Shown piece after piece: positions 1 to 8,032 of a stretch of 64,000 nt of DNA. The notes beneath the pieces were generated by a model. It saw nothing but the letters and a program-made list of their open reading frames with translations, had not been told where the DNA came from and searched no databases. The position numbers and the translations under genes were made by a program. Source of the stretch: an uncultured Nitrospirales bacterium (GTDB lineage: Bacteria; Nitrospirota; Nitrospiria; Nitrospirales; UBA8639); the NCBI GenBank assembly GCA_958295805.1, contig OY282373.1:95001-159000 (forward strand). The letters run 5' to 3'. How positions within the stretch are numbered: position 1 is the stretch's first letter; the number at the start of each line of letters is the position of its first letter.

Positions 1-88
1 TGTACTACTCCGAAGAGCCTCTCGTGCGACTTGCATGTGTTAGGCGCGCCGCCAGCGTTCGTTCTGAGCCAGGATCAAACTCTCAAAC
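1..88 (-). rRNA. 16S ribosomal RNA, 5' end only (partial)
   Basis: Read on the minus strand, this stretch begins with the universal 16S 5' segment (AGAGTTTGATCCTGG at about 84-70, followed by CTCAGAACGAACGCTGGCGG) and continues into ACACATGCAAGTCG. The gene runs off the window at position 1, so only about 88 bases are seen. The GAACGAACGCTGGCGGCG form is common in Nitrospirota and several other phyla and does not fix the taxon. The mature 5' end is estimated from the conserved motif and may be a few bases off. Confidence 0.95.
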
Positions 89-148
89 ATTACATCTTCT
101 AACAAGGGCCGCCACTTCAACACACTTCTATGTTTGCCGTTTTTTCGG

Positions 149-217
149 CTATTCAATTGTCAAAGAACGTTTCACAACGAAGTTGCGGAATGTACTGAAG
201 CGTCAATGTAATGTCAA
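149..217 (-). promoter_or_regulatory. rRNA operon promoter and pre-16S leader element
   Basis: On the minus strand a -35 box TTGACA (217-212) and a -10 box TACATT (194-189) are separated by exactly 17 bases, close to the sigma70 consensus, and point at the 16S gene. Downstream, at about 168-149, the leader contains GTTCTTTGACAATTGAATA, a pre-16S leader motif with a boxA-like core that is widely shared among bacterial rRNA operons and associated with antitermination and processing. The rest of 90-316 shows no gene. Confidence 0.75.
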
Positions 218-316
218 GAGGGTTTTCACGAAATTTTTACGAAACAATCGATTTCGTCATGAATTGCGCGTTGGTGTGCCACGGACCCTCATCCATCACC
301 CAACGTCGTGCTCTGG

Positions 317-1033
317 TTATCGCCAACGTTCAGGATGCTCATGAGGCGGATTAAAAAACTGCACATGCGGATGCTTAAAGAATCCAATCAAGAACATACC
401 CGCGACGAATCCGCCAATATGAGCAAAAAACGCAACGCCGCCGCCTTCCGTCCCAAGACTCATTCCGCCACTGAGCACCTGCATCAAAAACCATAAACCC
501 AGCACAAGCACGGCCGGCACGTAGATCAATTGGCTGAAAAATCCCAACGGAATGAGCACCAACACCCGGGCACGAGGATAGAGCAACATGTAGGCGCCCA
601 AGATCCCCGATATCGCTCCACTGGCCCCCACCATGGGGACGGGAGACATCGGTTCAATGGCGGCATGACTCAACGCCGCAATCATCCCGCACAACCCGTA
701 AAAAACGATAAATCGTCCATGCCCCATCACGTCTTCAATATTGTTTCCAAAAATCCACAGATACATCATATTCCCGATCAAGTGCATCCACCCGCCGTGA
801 AGAAACATGCTGGTGAGCAAACTCCCATACGGTGACACCACTCCGAGTTGCAGAGGAAGTTCCGCATACCCGAACACCACGGCCGGAATGGCCCCATATT
901 GATACACAAACATGTCGCCGCTACGACTCCCCAACGTCACTTGGTGAAGAAAAACCAACACGCATATGACCATAAACCCGATGGTGAAGATGGGTTTGAT
1001 TTCCGTGGGGTTATCGTCACGTAAAGGAATCAT
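317..1033 (-). CDS. Rhomboid family intramembrane serine protease
   Basis: A 238-residue, strongly hydrophobic protein with about six membrane segments. It carries the rhomboid signatures: an HGGWMHLIGNMMYLWIFG segment around residues 80-97, the catalytic serine in GASGAISG (about 136-143) and the catalytic histidine in AHIGGFVAGM near the C-terminus. Family members cleave transmembrane substrates within the bilayer. The N-terminus MIPLRDDNPT is typical of the short bacterial GlpG-like branch, so the ATG at 1033 is likely correct. It lies directly upstream of the rRNA operon in the same orientation. The substrate cannot be inferred. Confidence 0.93.
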   Translation of the reverse strand: MIPLRDDNPTEIKPIFTIGFMVICVLVFLHQVTLGSRSGDMFVYQYGAIPAVVFGYAELPLQLGVVSPYGSLLTSMFLHGGWMHLIGNMMYLWIFGNNIEDVMGHGRFIVFYGLCGMIAALSHAAIEPMSPVPMVGASGAISGILGAYMLLYPRARVLVLIPLGFFSQLIYVPAVLVLGLWFLMQVLSGGMSLGTEGGGVAFFAHIGGFVAGMFLIGFFKHPHVQFFNPPHEHPERWR

Positions 1034-1075
1034 GGAAGCCTTCGTTTACCATAGAGGTGGGCGCATAAGATGGAA

Positions 1076-1915
1076 TCAGGGTGACAGGTCGCGTATGGGA
1101 TTGAGAATATCTGAAGCCTGCGAGTCAATCGGCCGCGAAAAACCGGCAGCGTTCACGTGTCCGCCGCCGCCATAGCGAAAGGCAATAGCGGAGACGTCGG
1201 CGGTTCCAGGTTTCGAACGCAGACTGAAATACCGGAGGCCGTCCCGTTCGTGCCAAATGATGCAGAACGGAAAACCCTGGCATAAGCGTTCTCCAATCTG
1301 ACTGGCCATCACCGGACTATACACCGCGGGCACGGTTTCCCTTTCAAATTCCACCAGGACGGATTCCTCAACAATCTTGTCAATCAACGAATGTTCTCGG
1401 CGAAGAATCGCCCGACCTTCCACTTCCAGCACGTCCCGGGTCAGCCCCTCCCACACGTGAAAATCAAACGGATACGAAGCCAAGGCCGCATTCATTTCCC
1501 GACTGTGAGGCAACCGCCATTTCCACAAATCCTTATCTTGCACGTACTGAAGCAACCAGGGAACCGGCTCCGCGTGCGCCCATTCCCACGCCAACACCGC
1601 CCCGGATTTCTTCACGTCGAAATACGCATACGGAAGTCCCGCCAACGTCGCCTGCGCCGTAACGTGGTGATCCAGGATAAGGAAACTCGCGGCAGAGTGC
1701 GCCAACCGTTCAATCACCTCACGCCGATAACTGAAATCCACCATCACCACGTGCGCTCCGTCCAATCCCTCCGGCGGAGGTTGCCCATGTTTGACCGCAA
1801 CGTACCGCGCCGTAGGATACTTCTTCCACAACGCCCACGCCGCACCGAACCCATCGGCACAATCCGCATGATACAGCACCACCGTGGGGTCCTGTTGCAA
1901 ACACGGTTTTTCCAT
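1076..1915 (-). CDS. DHH-family phosphoesterase
   Basis: About 279 residues. The N-terminal HADCADGFGAAWAL and the ILDHHVT motif around residue 90 are DHH-superfamily metal-binding motifs, and GGGGHVNAAGFS near the C-terminus is the DHHA1-type substrate-binding loop. Proteins of this kind hydrolyse phosphodiesters such as nanoRNAs, cyclic dinucleotide products or pAp, but the substrate cannot be read here. I place the start at ATG 1915 (MEKPCLQQ), because GAGGA lies eight bases upstream. An in-frame GTG at 1930 has no visible ribosome-binding site. The region from just inside the gene outward is duplicated 607-609 bp away (see the repeat entries). Confidence 0.88.
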   Translation of the reverse strand: MEKPCLQQDPTVVLYHADCADGFGAAWALWKKYPTARYVAVKHGQPPPEGLDGAHVVMVDFSYRREVIERLAHSAASFLILDHHVTAQATLAGLPYAYFDVKKSGAVLAWEWAHAEPVPWLLQYVQDKDLWKWRLPHSREMNAALASYPFDFHVWEGLTRDVLEVEGRAILRREHSLIDKIVEESVLVEFERETVPAVYSPVMASQIGERLCQGFPFCIIWHERDGLRYFSLRSKPGTADVSAIAFRYGGGGHVNAAGFSRPIDSQASDILNPIRDLSP

Positions 1916-2070
1916 GGACGCATTCCTCACTCAAAAAATCACAACTTGAATCCACGCTGGAACTGCGGCATCCCTGCTCGTAGGCAGGGACATGCCTCAC
2001 GCCGCCCCTGATAATTCACGCTGTACTCGAAAGACCATAACACGGAATCCGCCTGAAGACAAAGCTTTGG
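1895..2070. repeat. Direct repeat copy A: leader and first codons of the DHH gene
   Basis: This block contains the first codons, ATG, ribosome-binding site and upstream region of the DHH phosphoesterase gene, then a stretch around 1968-2003 containing GCAGGGACATGCCTCA. It matches 2502-2680 at about 85-90 percent by eye over roughly 160 bases. It lies in the gap 1916-2266, which otherwise holds only a dispersed palindrome (TGCGCCATCTTATGGCGCC, about 2153-2171) and no gene I can support. Confidence 0.75.
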
Positions 2071-2266
2071 ATGGGTTCAATCCCTTCGGCACTCGGGGCG
2101 AGGAGTATGAGGCGTACCGATGTGTCGGCGCGGCTTTTCCCTCTTGTGTAGCTGCGCCATCTTATGGCGCCTTCCGTTAGTAGCAGAAGCCAGAGCCTAA
2201 CCCCGCGAACGCGGGAGGTGAAGGGGCAGGGAAGGAACGGTCAATCCGTTGGAGAACACGGACACG

Positions 2267-2488
2267 TCATTTCAGATAAGTCAGCAGCACACCCACGCCC
2301 GTCATCGTGGCCGCCCACTGTATCTAGAGCGCACGGTAAAGTTCGGCCTTCACCGCATGGAGATCCTCTTTGGTGGCAAGTTGGCCGGTATCAGCCCGGC
2401 CTAACGCTTCTGCAATCGCCGCCGGCTTCTCATCCAGACCCGCGCCTACCAAATCGGTTTTCAAGCGTAGAGTATCGATCAATGGCAT
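2267..2488 (-). pseudogene. Small coiled-coil/TM protein (DUF1640-like), interrupted by an amber codon
   Basis: From ATG 2488 the minus strand reads MPLIDTLRLKTDLVGAG and continues through ATKEDLHAVKAELYRAL to TAG at 2324-2326. It then continues in the same frame with IQWAATMTGVGVLLTYLK and stops at 2267. Small DUF1640-like proteins have this order: an N-terminal helix, an ATKxDL coiled coil and one C-terminal membrane segment. The stop sits at the coiled-coil/TM junction, where a tryptophan (TGG) would fit, so a nonsense mutation is the simplest reading. No Shine-Dalgarno precedes the ATG. Family assignment is by motif resemblance only. Confidence 0.5.
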
Positions 2489-2501
2489 AGAGAGTAACTA
2501 C

Positions 2502-2680
2502 TGCTGCAACCGTGGTTTTTCCATGGACGTATTCCTCACTCAAAAAAACCACAACCTGAATCCACACTGTAGCTGCGGCATCCCTGCTCGTAGGCAGGGA
2601 CATGCCTCATGCCGCACTGATGACTCACTCGAAAAAACATAACATGAATTCGCTTACAGACAAAACCTTCTTTCCTTTTT
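2502..2680. repeat. Direct repeat copy B: orphan duplicate of the DHH gene leader
   Basis: Second copy of 1895-2070. It preserves the ribosome-binding site and ATG (at 2524), but the frame reads MEKPRLQQ and then TAG, so the duplicate no longer starts the DHH gene. The interrupted DUF1640-like frame begins shortly after, in the same frame. It fills most of the 2489-2728 gap. The rest of that gap shows no gene. Confidence 0.75.
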
Positions 2681-2728
2681 CTCCTGATCCCCTGGGGACA
2701 GGGGTCATACCCTTCACTGGCGTTGCCA

Positions 2729-2779
2729 TATAATCACAGCATGGCGTAAGGTAGAAAGCAACAAGCATTCTTCTACCTT
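2729..2779 (+). promoter_or_regulatory. vapBC promoter -10 box and palindromic operator
   Basis: A perfect TATAAT lies at 2729-2734. No convincing -35 is visible at 16-18 bases. It is followed by a 9-bp perfect inverted repeat, AAGGTAGAA (2748-2756) and TTCTACCTT (2771-2779), just before the vapB ribosome-binding site. VapBC operons are usually autorepressed by the toxin-antitoxin complex binding such palindromes, so this is a plausible operator. That role is inferred from position. Confidence 0.55.
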
Positions 2780-2796
2780 CTACTTGGAGAATGGCG

Positions 2797-3054
2797 ATGA
2801 GCCTCAACATCAAAAACGACGAAACCTGTCGGCTTGCCGGCGAACTGGCCCGGTTGACCGGCGAGACCATGACCGGCGCGATTACCGGCGCGCTCCGCGA
2901 ACGCCTGGAGCGCGAGAAGCGAGAGCGTAACGTCGAAACCCGCGTCCAAGAGATGCGCACCATTGCTGAGCGTTGTGCCAAGCTCATGGGGCCGGGCCCC
3001 TCGGCCGTGGAGCATGGTAACGTGCTCTACGACGAACGAGGATTGCCTAAGTGA
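2797..3054 (+). CDS. vapB: VapB-type antitoxin (Rv0623-like)
   Basis: An 85-residue protein starting MSLNIKNDETCRLAGELARLTGETMTGAIT, a short ribbon-helix-helix antitoxin of the Rv0623/PSK type, followed by a charged C-terminal tail that would bind the toxin. I choose ATG 2797 because GGAG (2786-2789) lies seven bases upstream. The ATG at 2791 would be only one base from it. Its stop overlaps the vapC start by four bases (GTGA), the usual coupled arrangement. The expected role is binding VapC and repressing the operon. Confidence 0.88.
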   Translation: MSLNIKNDETCRLAGELARLTGETMTGAITGALRERLEREKRERNVETRVQEMRTIAERCAKLMGPGPSAVEHGNVLYDERGLPK

Positions 3055-3437
3055 TCGTCGATAGCTCGGCGGTGCTCGCCGTTCTGTACCGCGAGCCGGA
3101 TGCGGAGCGTTACGAGACGGCGATGGCCATGGCCCAGAATTGCAGCATGTCGGTCGCCAATGTGCTGGAAACGTCCATCGTTGTGGAGAGCCACGGCGGC
3201 CCGGCGGCAGGGCACGCCCTTGATGCGTTCCTAGATAGGGCAGGAATCGCGTTGGTGCCAGTCATGGCCGAACACGTTGAAGCAGCCCGCCATGCTTGGC
3301 GGCGCTTCGGCAAAGGGAATCACCAGGCGGTATTGAATTTCGGCGACTGTTTTGCCTACGCGCTCGCGAAAACAACTGGCGAGCCACTCCTGTTCAAGGG
3401 CGAAGATTTCGCTCACACCGATATCGAGCCGGCGTGA
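3051..3437 (+). CDS. vapC: VapC-type PIN-domain ribonuclease toxin
   Basis: A 128-residue PIN domain starting at a GTG that overlaps the antitoxin stop. The acidic metal-binding residues are in place: D4 in MIVDSSAVLAVL, the glutamate in ANVLETSIV, the aspartate in NFGDCFAYALA and the final aspartate in GEDFAHTD. VapC toxins cleave tRNA or rRNA and are neutralised by the cognate VapB. The pair looks intact. Confidence 0.92.
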   Translation: MIVDSSAVLAVLYREPDAERYETAMAMAQNCSMSVANVLETSIVVESHGGPAAGHALDAFLDRAGIALVPVMAEHVEAARHAWRRFGKGNHQAVLNFGDCFAYALAKTTGEPLLFKGEDFAHTDIEPA

Positions 3438-3629
3438 TTGAGCAAGAAAATATTTGAAAAGCATCTATCCCTATTGAAGACTCGCCTGAAAACCAACCCT
3501 CGAATTAAAGGTCTTGCGCTTGCAACAAGAGAGGACATAGAAAAAGCCATTGACGTATTGGACGCACAGTTTGAAGACATCATCAAGGACACGCCTTCCC
3601 ACGTCTTTATAAACACGACCATTTCTTAA
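3438..3629 (+). CDS. Short hypothetical frame after vapC
   Basis: A 63-residue frame that would start at TTG immediately after the vapC stop, without a ribosome-binding site. The protein is lysine-rich and helical, with MSKKIFEKHLSLLKTRL at the start, and the DNA is AT-richer than the neighbours. I do not recognise it. It could be a remnant of a gene acquired with vapBC, or non-coding DNA in front of dus. Confidence 0.3.
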   Translation: MSKKIFEKHLSLLKTRLKTNPRIKGLALATREDIEKAIDVLDAQFEDIIKDTPSHVFINTTIS

Positions 3630-3645
3630 AATTCTCTGAACACTC

Positions 3646-4779
3646 ATGAGTTTCTGGCAACACCTTCCACGGCCCGTCATCGGGTTGGCGCCCATGGACG
3701 GGGTGACGGATATTGCGTTCCGGCACGTCGTGGCTACTCATGGACGGCCGGATGTCGTCTTTACTGAATTTACCAACGTTCATGACATTTGTCAGGGCCG
3801 GCAGATGGGGTGGGAACCATTACGGTTTACCGGCTGTCAACGACCGGTCGTCGCCCAACTCTATGGGAAACATCCTGATTTGTTTTATCAGGCGGCGCAC
3901 GTGGTGAGTGAACTCGGGTTTGACGGGCTGGACATCAACATGGGGTGTCCATCAAAAAACGTGGCCTCGTCCGGGAGTGGCGCGGGGCTTATCAGAATGC
4001 CGGAATTGGCGCTGGAGATCATGGCGGCAACCAAACGGGGCCTGCACGATTGGGCCAATGGACAAACGTTAGCCGAAGCCGGACTCAAACCAGCGATTGT
4101 CGAACGAGTGGCCCGGTTTCACGCCGCGCAAGAGCATGGCTCTCCGCAGACCGACCGCCGTGCCCTTCCCCTGTCAGTCAAAACGCGCCTGGGGTACGAT
4201 TCCGTGATTATCAAGGAATGGAGTACCTGTCTCGCGCAAGGCCAACCGGAGGTCATCTCGATCCACGGCCGAACCTTGCAACAGCTCTATCGAGGCGAAG
4301 CGGATTGGGAGGCCATTGCCGAGGCCGCGGCGCAGATTCGTCAGCACGGCGTCCTCGTGTTTGGAAACGGCGACATCGGATCTTTGAATGAATCCGTCGC
4401 TCGCATCCAAGCCAGCGGGGTGGACGGCATTCTCATCGGCCGGGCGGCATTAGGAAACCCGTGGATTTTTCAAGGCAAAGCGTTGATCCGAGAGGCCGTC
4501 AGGAAACATTGCCGTCAATCCATACCGGAGAAACGGGTGCCGTTGGAAGAACGGTTCGACATGATCCTTACGCACGCCCGCACGTTTGAACGGTTCCACG
4601 ACCCCGCCCGGTTTCCGCGAATGCGCAAACACCTGGGATGGTATTGCAGCGGTTTCCCCCATGCGGCCGCCCTCCGCGCCGGTATGGTCAAAACGAACCA
4701 TGCTCAAGACGTTGAACGATTGCTGGAAGCGTATGTCGCCCAACACGTCGCGCCAGAAGTCGAAGCCCTCACGGCTTGA
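3646..4779 (+). CDS. dus: tRNA-dihydrouridine synthase family protein
   Basis: 377 residues of TIM-barrel Dus type. The N-terminus has the FMN-binding APMDGVTDIAFR, then VAQLYG, then DINMGCPSKNV with the catalytic cysteine of the MGCP motif, VKTRLG, ISIHGRTLQQLY, FGNGDI and GILIGRAALGNPW. The enzyme reduces uridines in tRNA D-loops with NADPH. An extra segment around residues 125-175 separates the Cys loop from VKTRLG and makes it longer than the usual 320-340 residues. Its stop overlaps the possible TTG start of maf by four bases, suggesting a two-gene transcript. The subfamily (DusA, B or C) is not resolved. Confidence 0.9.
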   Translation: MSFWQHLPRPVIGLAPMDGVTDIAFRHVVATHGRPDVVFTEFTNVHDICQGRQMGWEPLRFTGCQRPVVAQLYGKHPDLFYQAAHVVSELGFDGLDINMGCPSKNVASSGSGAGLIRMPELALEIMAATKRGLHDWANGQTLAEAGLKPAIVERVARFHAAQEHGSPQTDRRALPLSVKTRLGYDSVIIKEWSTCLAQGQPEVISIHGRTLQQLYRGEADWEAIAEAAAQIRQHGVLVFGNGDIGSLNESVARIQASGVDGILIGRAALGNPWIFQGKALIREAVRKHCRQSIPEKRVPLEERFDMILTHARTFERFHDPARFPRMRKHLGWYCSGFPHAAALRAGMVKTNHAQDVERLLEAYVAQHVAPEVEALTA

Positions 4780-5444
4780 ATTCGATCACCCGTTCATTTC
4801 GGAATACCTCGTCCGTGCGCGTCATCCTGGCTTCCACCTCACCCCGCCGTCGAGAACTGCTGGCCTTGTTAGGCGTCGCCTTCGACGTCGTGCCGCCCGC
4901 GTGTGAGGAAGTTCGTTCCCCGGAGCTTGCGCCTCGGGACCAGGCACAACAATTTGCGCTTGATAAGGCCCGATCCATTGCTGACCGGTATCCGGCCGAT
5001 CTCGTCCTGGGCAGCGACACGGTGATTGACGTTGACGCAACCCTGTTGGGCAAACCGCACGATCTCACCCAGGCGGAAACCATGTTGCGTCAACTCCAAG
5101 GACGCGATCATCAGGTCCACACGGGTCTCGCGCTGATTCGCCACAAGACGAGGCTTTCCGTGGCAGTGGTGGAAACCGCCCGCGTCCGGATGAAACCGTG
5201 TCCCGACGAAGAACTCCGCGACTACCTCAAGACAAAAGAAAGTCTGGGAAAGGCCGGAGGCTATTCCATTCAAGGCGAAGGCGCGCGGCTCATTGAAAAG
5301 ATCGAGGGCGATTACCCCACCGTGGTCGGGCTACCCTTACTGCAGGTCGCCACACTGCTGGCACAACAGGGCGTCATGCTTCCGAAGTCCATAGAAGAAA
5401 TTTACCGCCTGAAGCCGTATGCGAATTGGAAGGAGTTTGCGTAA
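4776..5444 (+). CDS. maf: Maf-like nucleoside triphosphate pyrophosphatase
   Basis: Up to 222 residues, with the Maf hallmark ILASTSPRRRELLALLG, the catalytic-site segment LVLGSDTVI, GKP, the HTG segment and GGYSIQGEGARLIEKIEGDYPTVVGLP near the C-terminus. Maf proteins hydrolyse dTTP/UTP or modified NTPs to the monophosphate and are linked to septum inhibition or house-cleaning. The start is uncertain: TTG 4776 overlaps the dus stop, while GTG 4815 places the first residues directly before ILASTSPRR, as in most family members. Confidence 0.9.
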   Translation: MNSITRSFRNTSSVRVILASTSPRRRELLALLGVAFDVVPPACEEVRSPELAPRDQAQQFALDKARSIADRYPADLVLGSDTVIDVDATLLGKPHDLTQAETMLRQLQGRDHQVHTGLALIRHKTRLSVAVVETARVRMKPCPDEELRDYLKTKESLGKAGGYSIQGEGARLIEKIEGDYPTVVGLPLLQVATLLAQQGVMLPKSIEEIYRLKPYANWKEFA

Positions 5445-5516
5445 AGCGTTTGTGAACGTCGTGATTGATCTGAATCTATCCCTTCGGATCTTACTCGGGA
5501 GGGATTTTTGAATCCA

Positions 5517-5819
5517 CTACCCCGTTTGTTTGAGAGGCGGCCCCAGTCTGATTCCTTTGGCCCATTTTTCAACCTGCGCAGCATCATATTGAAACTGTAC
5601 CCGCATCCATCCTTCGGGTGTTCCCCCGAAAGCTTTGGAAAGCCGGACGGCCATCTCCCAGGATAAATCCGCCTTTTCATTCACGAGATTGCTCAACGCG
5701 GACCGTGACACGTTCAATCGTTTAGCCGCCTCGGTCACCGTCAAGCCGCTTCGATCCAGACAATCCACGCTCACCAGAACGCCTGGATGGGGCGGATTTT
5801 TCATTTTTATCGCCTTCAC
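5517..5819 (-). CDS. higA: HigA family antitoxin (XRE-type)
   Basis: A 100-residue protein with the HigA signature NPPHPGVLV near the N-terminus and a helix-turn-helix, LTVTEAAKRLNVSRSALSNLVNEKADLSWEMAVRLSKAFG, at about residues 27-67. It lies 14 bases downstream of the HigB-like toxin, the reversed toxin-first order typical of higBA. It should bind HigB and repress the operon. The start is GTG 5819 (AAGGGG seven bases upstream) or ATG 5804. Both have an acceptable ribosome-binding site. Confidence 0.92.
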   Translation of the reverse strand: MKAIKMKNPPHPGVLVSVDCLDRSGLTVTEAAKRLNVSRSALSNLVNEKADLSWEMAVRLSKAFGGTPEGWMRVQFQYDAAQVEKWAKGIRLGPPLKQTG

Positions 5820-5833
5820 AGCAACACCCCTTC

Positions 5834-6112
5834 CTAGTGATAGTCTTCCAGATTTACATCAAGGGCATATCCGTCTTCAAAGCGGAATGTAATCCGCCAA
5901 TTCGCCCGTACCGTGACGCTCCACACCCCTTTTCTATCACCCTTAAGCTCATGGAGTTTATATTCATGGACATCCATGTCCTCTATCCTCTCCGCCGCCG
6001 CCAGCCGTGCCAGGATAGCTCGTATCCGGCTTATCAGATCGGCAGGAAGCTTCCGGTGATCGTTTTCCTCAAAATACCGTTTCAGTCCCCGATGCTTAAA
6101 ACGGCCGATCAT
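5834..6112 (-). CDS. higB: HigB/RelE-type mRNA interferase toxin
   Basis: A 92-residue RelE-superfamily toxin with the order LKRYFEEND, LARLAAAERIEDMD, LHELKGDRKGVWSVTVRANWRITFRFEDG and a C-terminal VNLEDYH. The conserved histidine, arginines and tyrosine of ribosome-dependent HigB mRNases are present. It is paired with HigA immediately downstream. Confidence 0.93.
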   Translation of the reverse strand: MIGRFKHRGLKRYFEENDHRKLPADLISRIRAILARLAAAERIEDMDVHEYKLHELKGDRKGVWSVTVRANWRITFRFEDGYALDVNLEDYH

Positions 6113-6323
6113 CTAGAGACTGTAGCGTGTCATGCGACACACGTCAATAATTCATTTCCTGCTACCTTCCTACACGTTAGCGTTTGTCTGTTGCCCATTG
6201 AACCGCACGCCGTCATGCCCGCAGTCGTGAGCTGGCATCCAGGGTTTCTTTTGCGTTTGGTCATTGAATTTCCTCACGACATGCTTCCTGCCATTCCACT
6301 TTTAATCGTTTAACGTGGTTTCG

Positions 6324-6830
6324 TTACTGTCCAAAAACATCTCTTGTTCTGGCAAATGTCAAAAAAGCGGCAAAAATTTCTGGCCATTTCTCTTTGTTCC
6401 ATCTTTCGGTCAGATACTCCGAGAGAAAGTAGCGAGAGCCAGAAACAACCGGGCCTGGGAAAGGAGGATGCGATATTCGCCTCTTTTCTTTTGGAAAATC
6501 TGTAAATAAATTCGCTATTGCATTACTTGCTAAGTGTCCCATGACCCATACAATGGGTGCTTCCCTTGCCATTGGGAGAAGATGGGTAGGGTTTTGAACC
6601 CGCTCCGATTTATACCGTTGTGCTCTTTCACGTTCTTTCTTCACTTCATCTGTTGATATACGGCAACGAATTGCGTGGTCAAATAAGAATCCTGTTTCTC
6701 GAAATCCTGTTAGAGTCGCCGAATCCAAAATCTCTTGTTCATAAAGGTTCCGAAGAAGAGCCCGTCTCACTACGACAGGGTCGTTATTGTAACTTCTAGG
6801 TTCCTCATAAAAAATAAAGTTGTCCCTCAT
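6324..6830 (-). CDS. Hypothetical protein, unrecognised
   Basis: About 168 residues, no family recognised. It starts MRDNFIFYEEPRSYNNDPVV and has a charged central helix (TDEVKKERERAQRYKSERV), a VWVMGHLASNAIANLFTDF segment and a tail with RYFLSEYLTERWNKEKW. I chose ATG 6830. In-frame GTG 6845 and TTG 6848 are alternatives, and no strong Shine-Dalgarno decides between them. The gene and its flanks are clearly AT-richer than the neighbours, which suggests transfer together with the adjacent higBA pair. Confidence 0.55.
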   Translation of the reverse strand: MRDNFIFYEEPRSYNNDPVVVRRALLRNLYEQEILDSATLTGFRETGFLFDHAIRCRISTDEVKKERERAQRYKSERVQNPTHLLPMAREAPIVWVMGHLASNAIANLFTDFPKEKRRISHPPFPGPVVSGSRYFLSEYLTERWNKEKWPEIFAAFLTFARTRDVFGQ

Positions 6831-7235
6831 AGCTAGGGTTCTCACCAACTATAAGGCAACAAAGTTGGCGTGGTCGCCACTTCCGCCCAACCTCGAATTG
6901 TTCCCAAGGATGGCTGCTACATCCACAACGCGTTAACAATGAGATTTCCCTTTTTGATTTTCACAAAAAAGAATTATCGGAATGTAGCGATTCTTGCAAT
7001 GTAACAAAAAATGCAGTTATGGCGGAAATGGTTTTGGGTCATTCTGCCGAAACCAAAAGGACCTCGGCATGGGGTCAAAAGCCCGCATCTTTCAAAACTG
7101 GATTCCCGATTAAAACTTCGGGAATGACGCAATGGTTGTTGGGATGAGAAAAGAAGTATGTAGAGAAGTAAAAAGGGCGGTTTTTTAGAAAAAGAGCCAC
7201 CTTTGTCATTTGTAAAAGGAATAAATGACCACGCC
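6831..7235. other. Intergenic AT-rich stretch without recognised gene
   Basis: Four hundred bases of AT-rich DNA. Only a weak relative of the dispersed GGATTCCCG/CGGGAATGAC hairpin is visible, at about 7100-7125. I see no RNA gene or open frame with coding character. Confidence 0.5.
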
Positions 7236-7979
7236 TTACATGAACTTCATGAACTTTTCCTTGGCTTCGTCCATGAGTTCGGCGGAGACCGTGGTGGCGC
7301 CTCGTTCTTGGGCTATGCGTTCAATCTCTTTGCGGGCCATGGGTTGAATGAAGTCCGGGATGTTTTTCAATCGCTGTTCGGCTTCGGGAGACCAGGTCAA
7401 GCCGTTGGAGGAATTTTTCGAATCATCCATGACTTGAAGCGTGACGGTCGTATAGCCATGTTTCCGCGCATACGATTCCACGCTGCCCTTCACCATCGGT
7501 TGCACAAACGACGGCAATTTGCCCAACCGTTCCTGCGCGTCAGGGCTCCATGGAAGATCGGAGTGTGTCGTGCCGGCGGAGGATTCCCCGGTCGTCAATC
7601 CCATTTGAGCGACCATCGCGGAAAACGGACAACCGCCGGACTCCTCTTCTTTCGCGGGGGCACCGGCTGCGGGGGTGGCGCTCTGTCCCGCGTGAATTTT
7701 TTCATTCAGATAGGCCGCCATTGATCCGGCCTCAGCCGGCGCGCTGACTTCTTCTTTCAACGTGCCTCGCGTCATTTCCAATGGGGAAGCCTCCGTGGTC
7801 CGCCCCCCAAGCTGGACGCCCAGGGAACTGACCATTTGCGTTTCACCGGGATTTGTCACCATGGAAAACTTCGCCTCACAGGAAGGGCAGGCAAAAAAGA
7901 CCCCGAGCGAGCCTTCCGCCGGTTTTTCCACCTTTTCAAAACTCATATAGGTTTCGCAGTTCAAGCAGACAAATTTCAT
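7236..7979 (-). CDS. PCP-reductase-domain (PCP_red) protein with zinc ribbon
   Basis: 247 residues. The N-terminus has a zinc-ribbon pair, CLNCETYMSF and CPSCEAKF. The middle is an Ala/Gly/Pro-rich linker with a CPF motif. The C-terminal half has two tandem copies of the small PCP_red domain (WSPDAQERLGKLPSFVQPM and WSPEAEQRLKNIPDFIQPM, each followed by a helix and TTV). PCP_red occurs at the C-terminus of light-independent protochlorophyllide reductase subunit B and as stand-alone proteins of unknown role, often next to Mrp. The mrp gene lies about 50 bases upstream on the same strand, so the two are probably cotranscribed. A role with iron-sulfur or tetrapyrrole proteins is inference. Confidence 0.85.
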   Translation of the reverse strand: MKFVCLNCETYMSFEKVEKPAEGSLGVFFACPSCEAKFSMVTNPGETQMVSSLGVQLGGRTTEASPLEMTRGTLKEEVSAPAEAGSMAAYLNEKIHAGQSATPAAGAPAKEEESGGCPFSAMVAQMGLTTGESSAGTTHSDLPWSPDAQERLGKLPSFVQPMVKGSVESYARKHGYTTVTLQVMDDSKNSSNGLTWSPEAEQRLKNIPDFIQPMARKEIERIAQERGATTVSAELMDEAKEKFMKFM

Positions 7980-8032
7980 AACACCCTCACATGAAGGAGA
8001 GGACGGTACAAACGAGCAACCCCATCCTTCGT

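Noticed and set aside
2267-2524. Amber (TAG) recoding, because two in-frame TAG codons interrupt one frame
   Set aside because: No other gene in the window has internal TAG codons and several normal frames here end in TAG. The gene has no ribosome-binding site of its own, so decay is the simpler reading.
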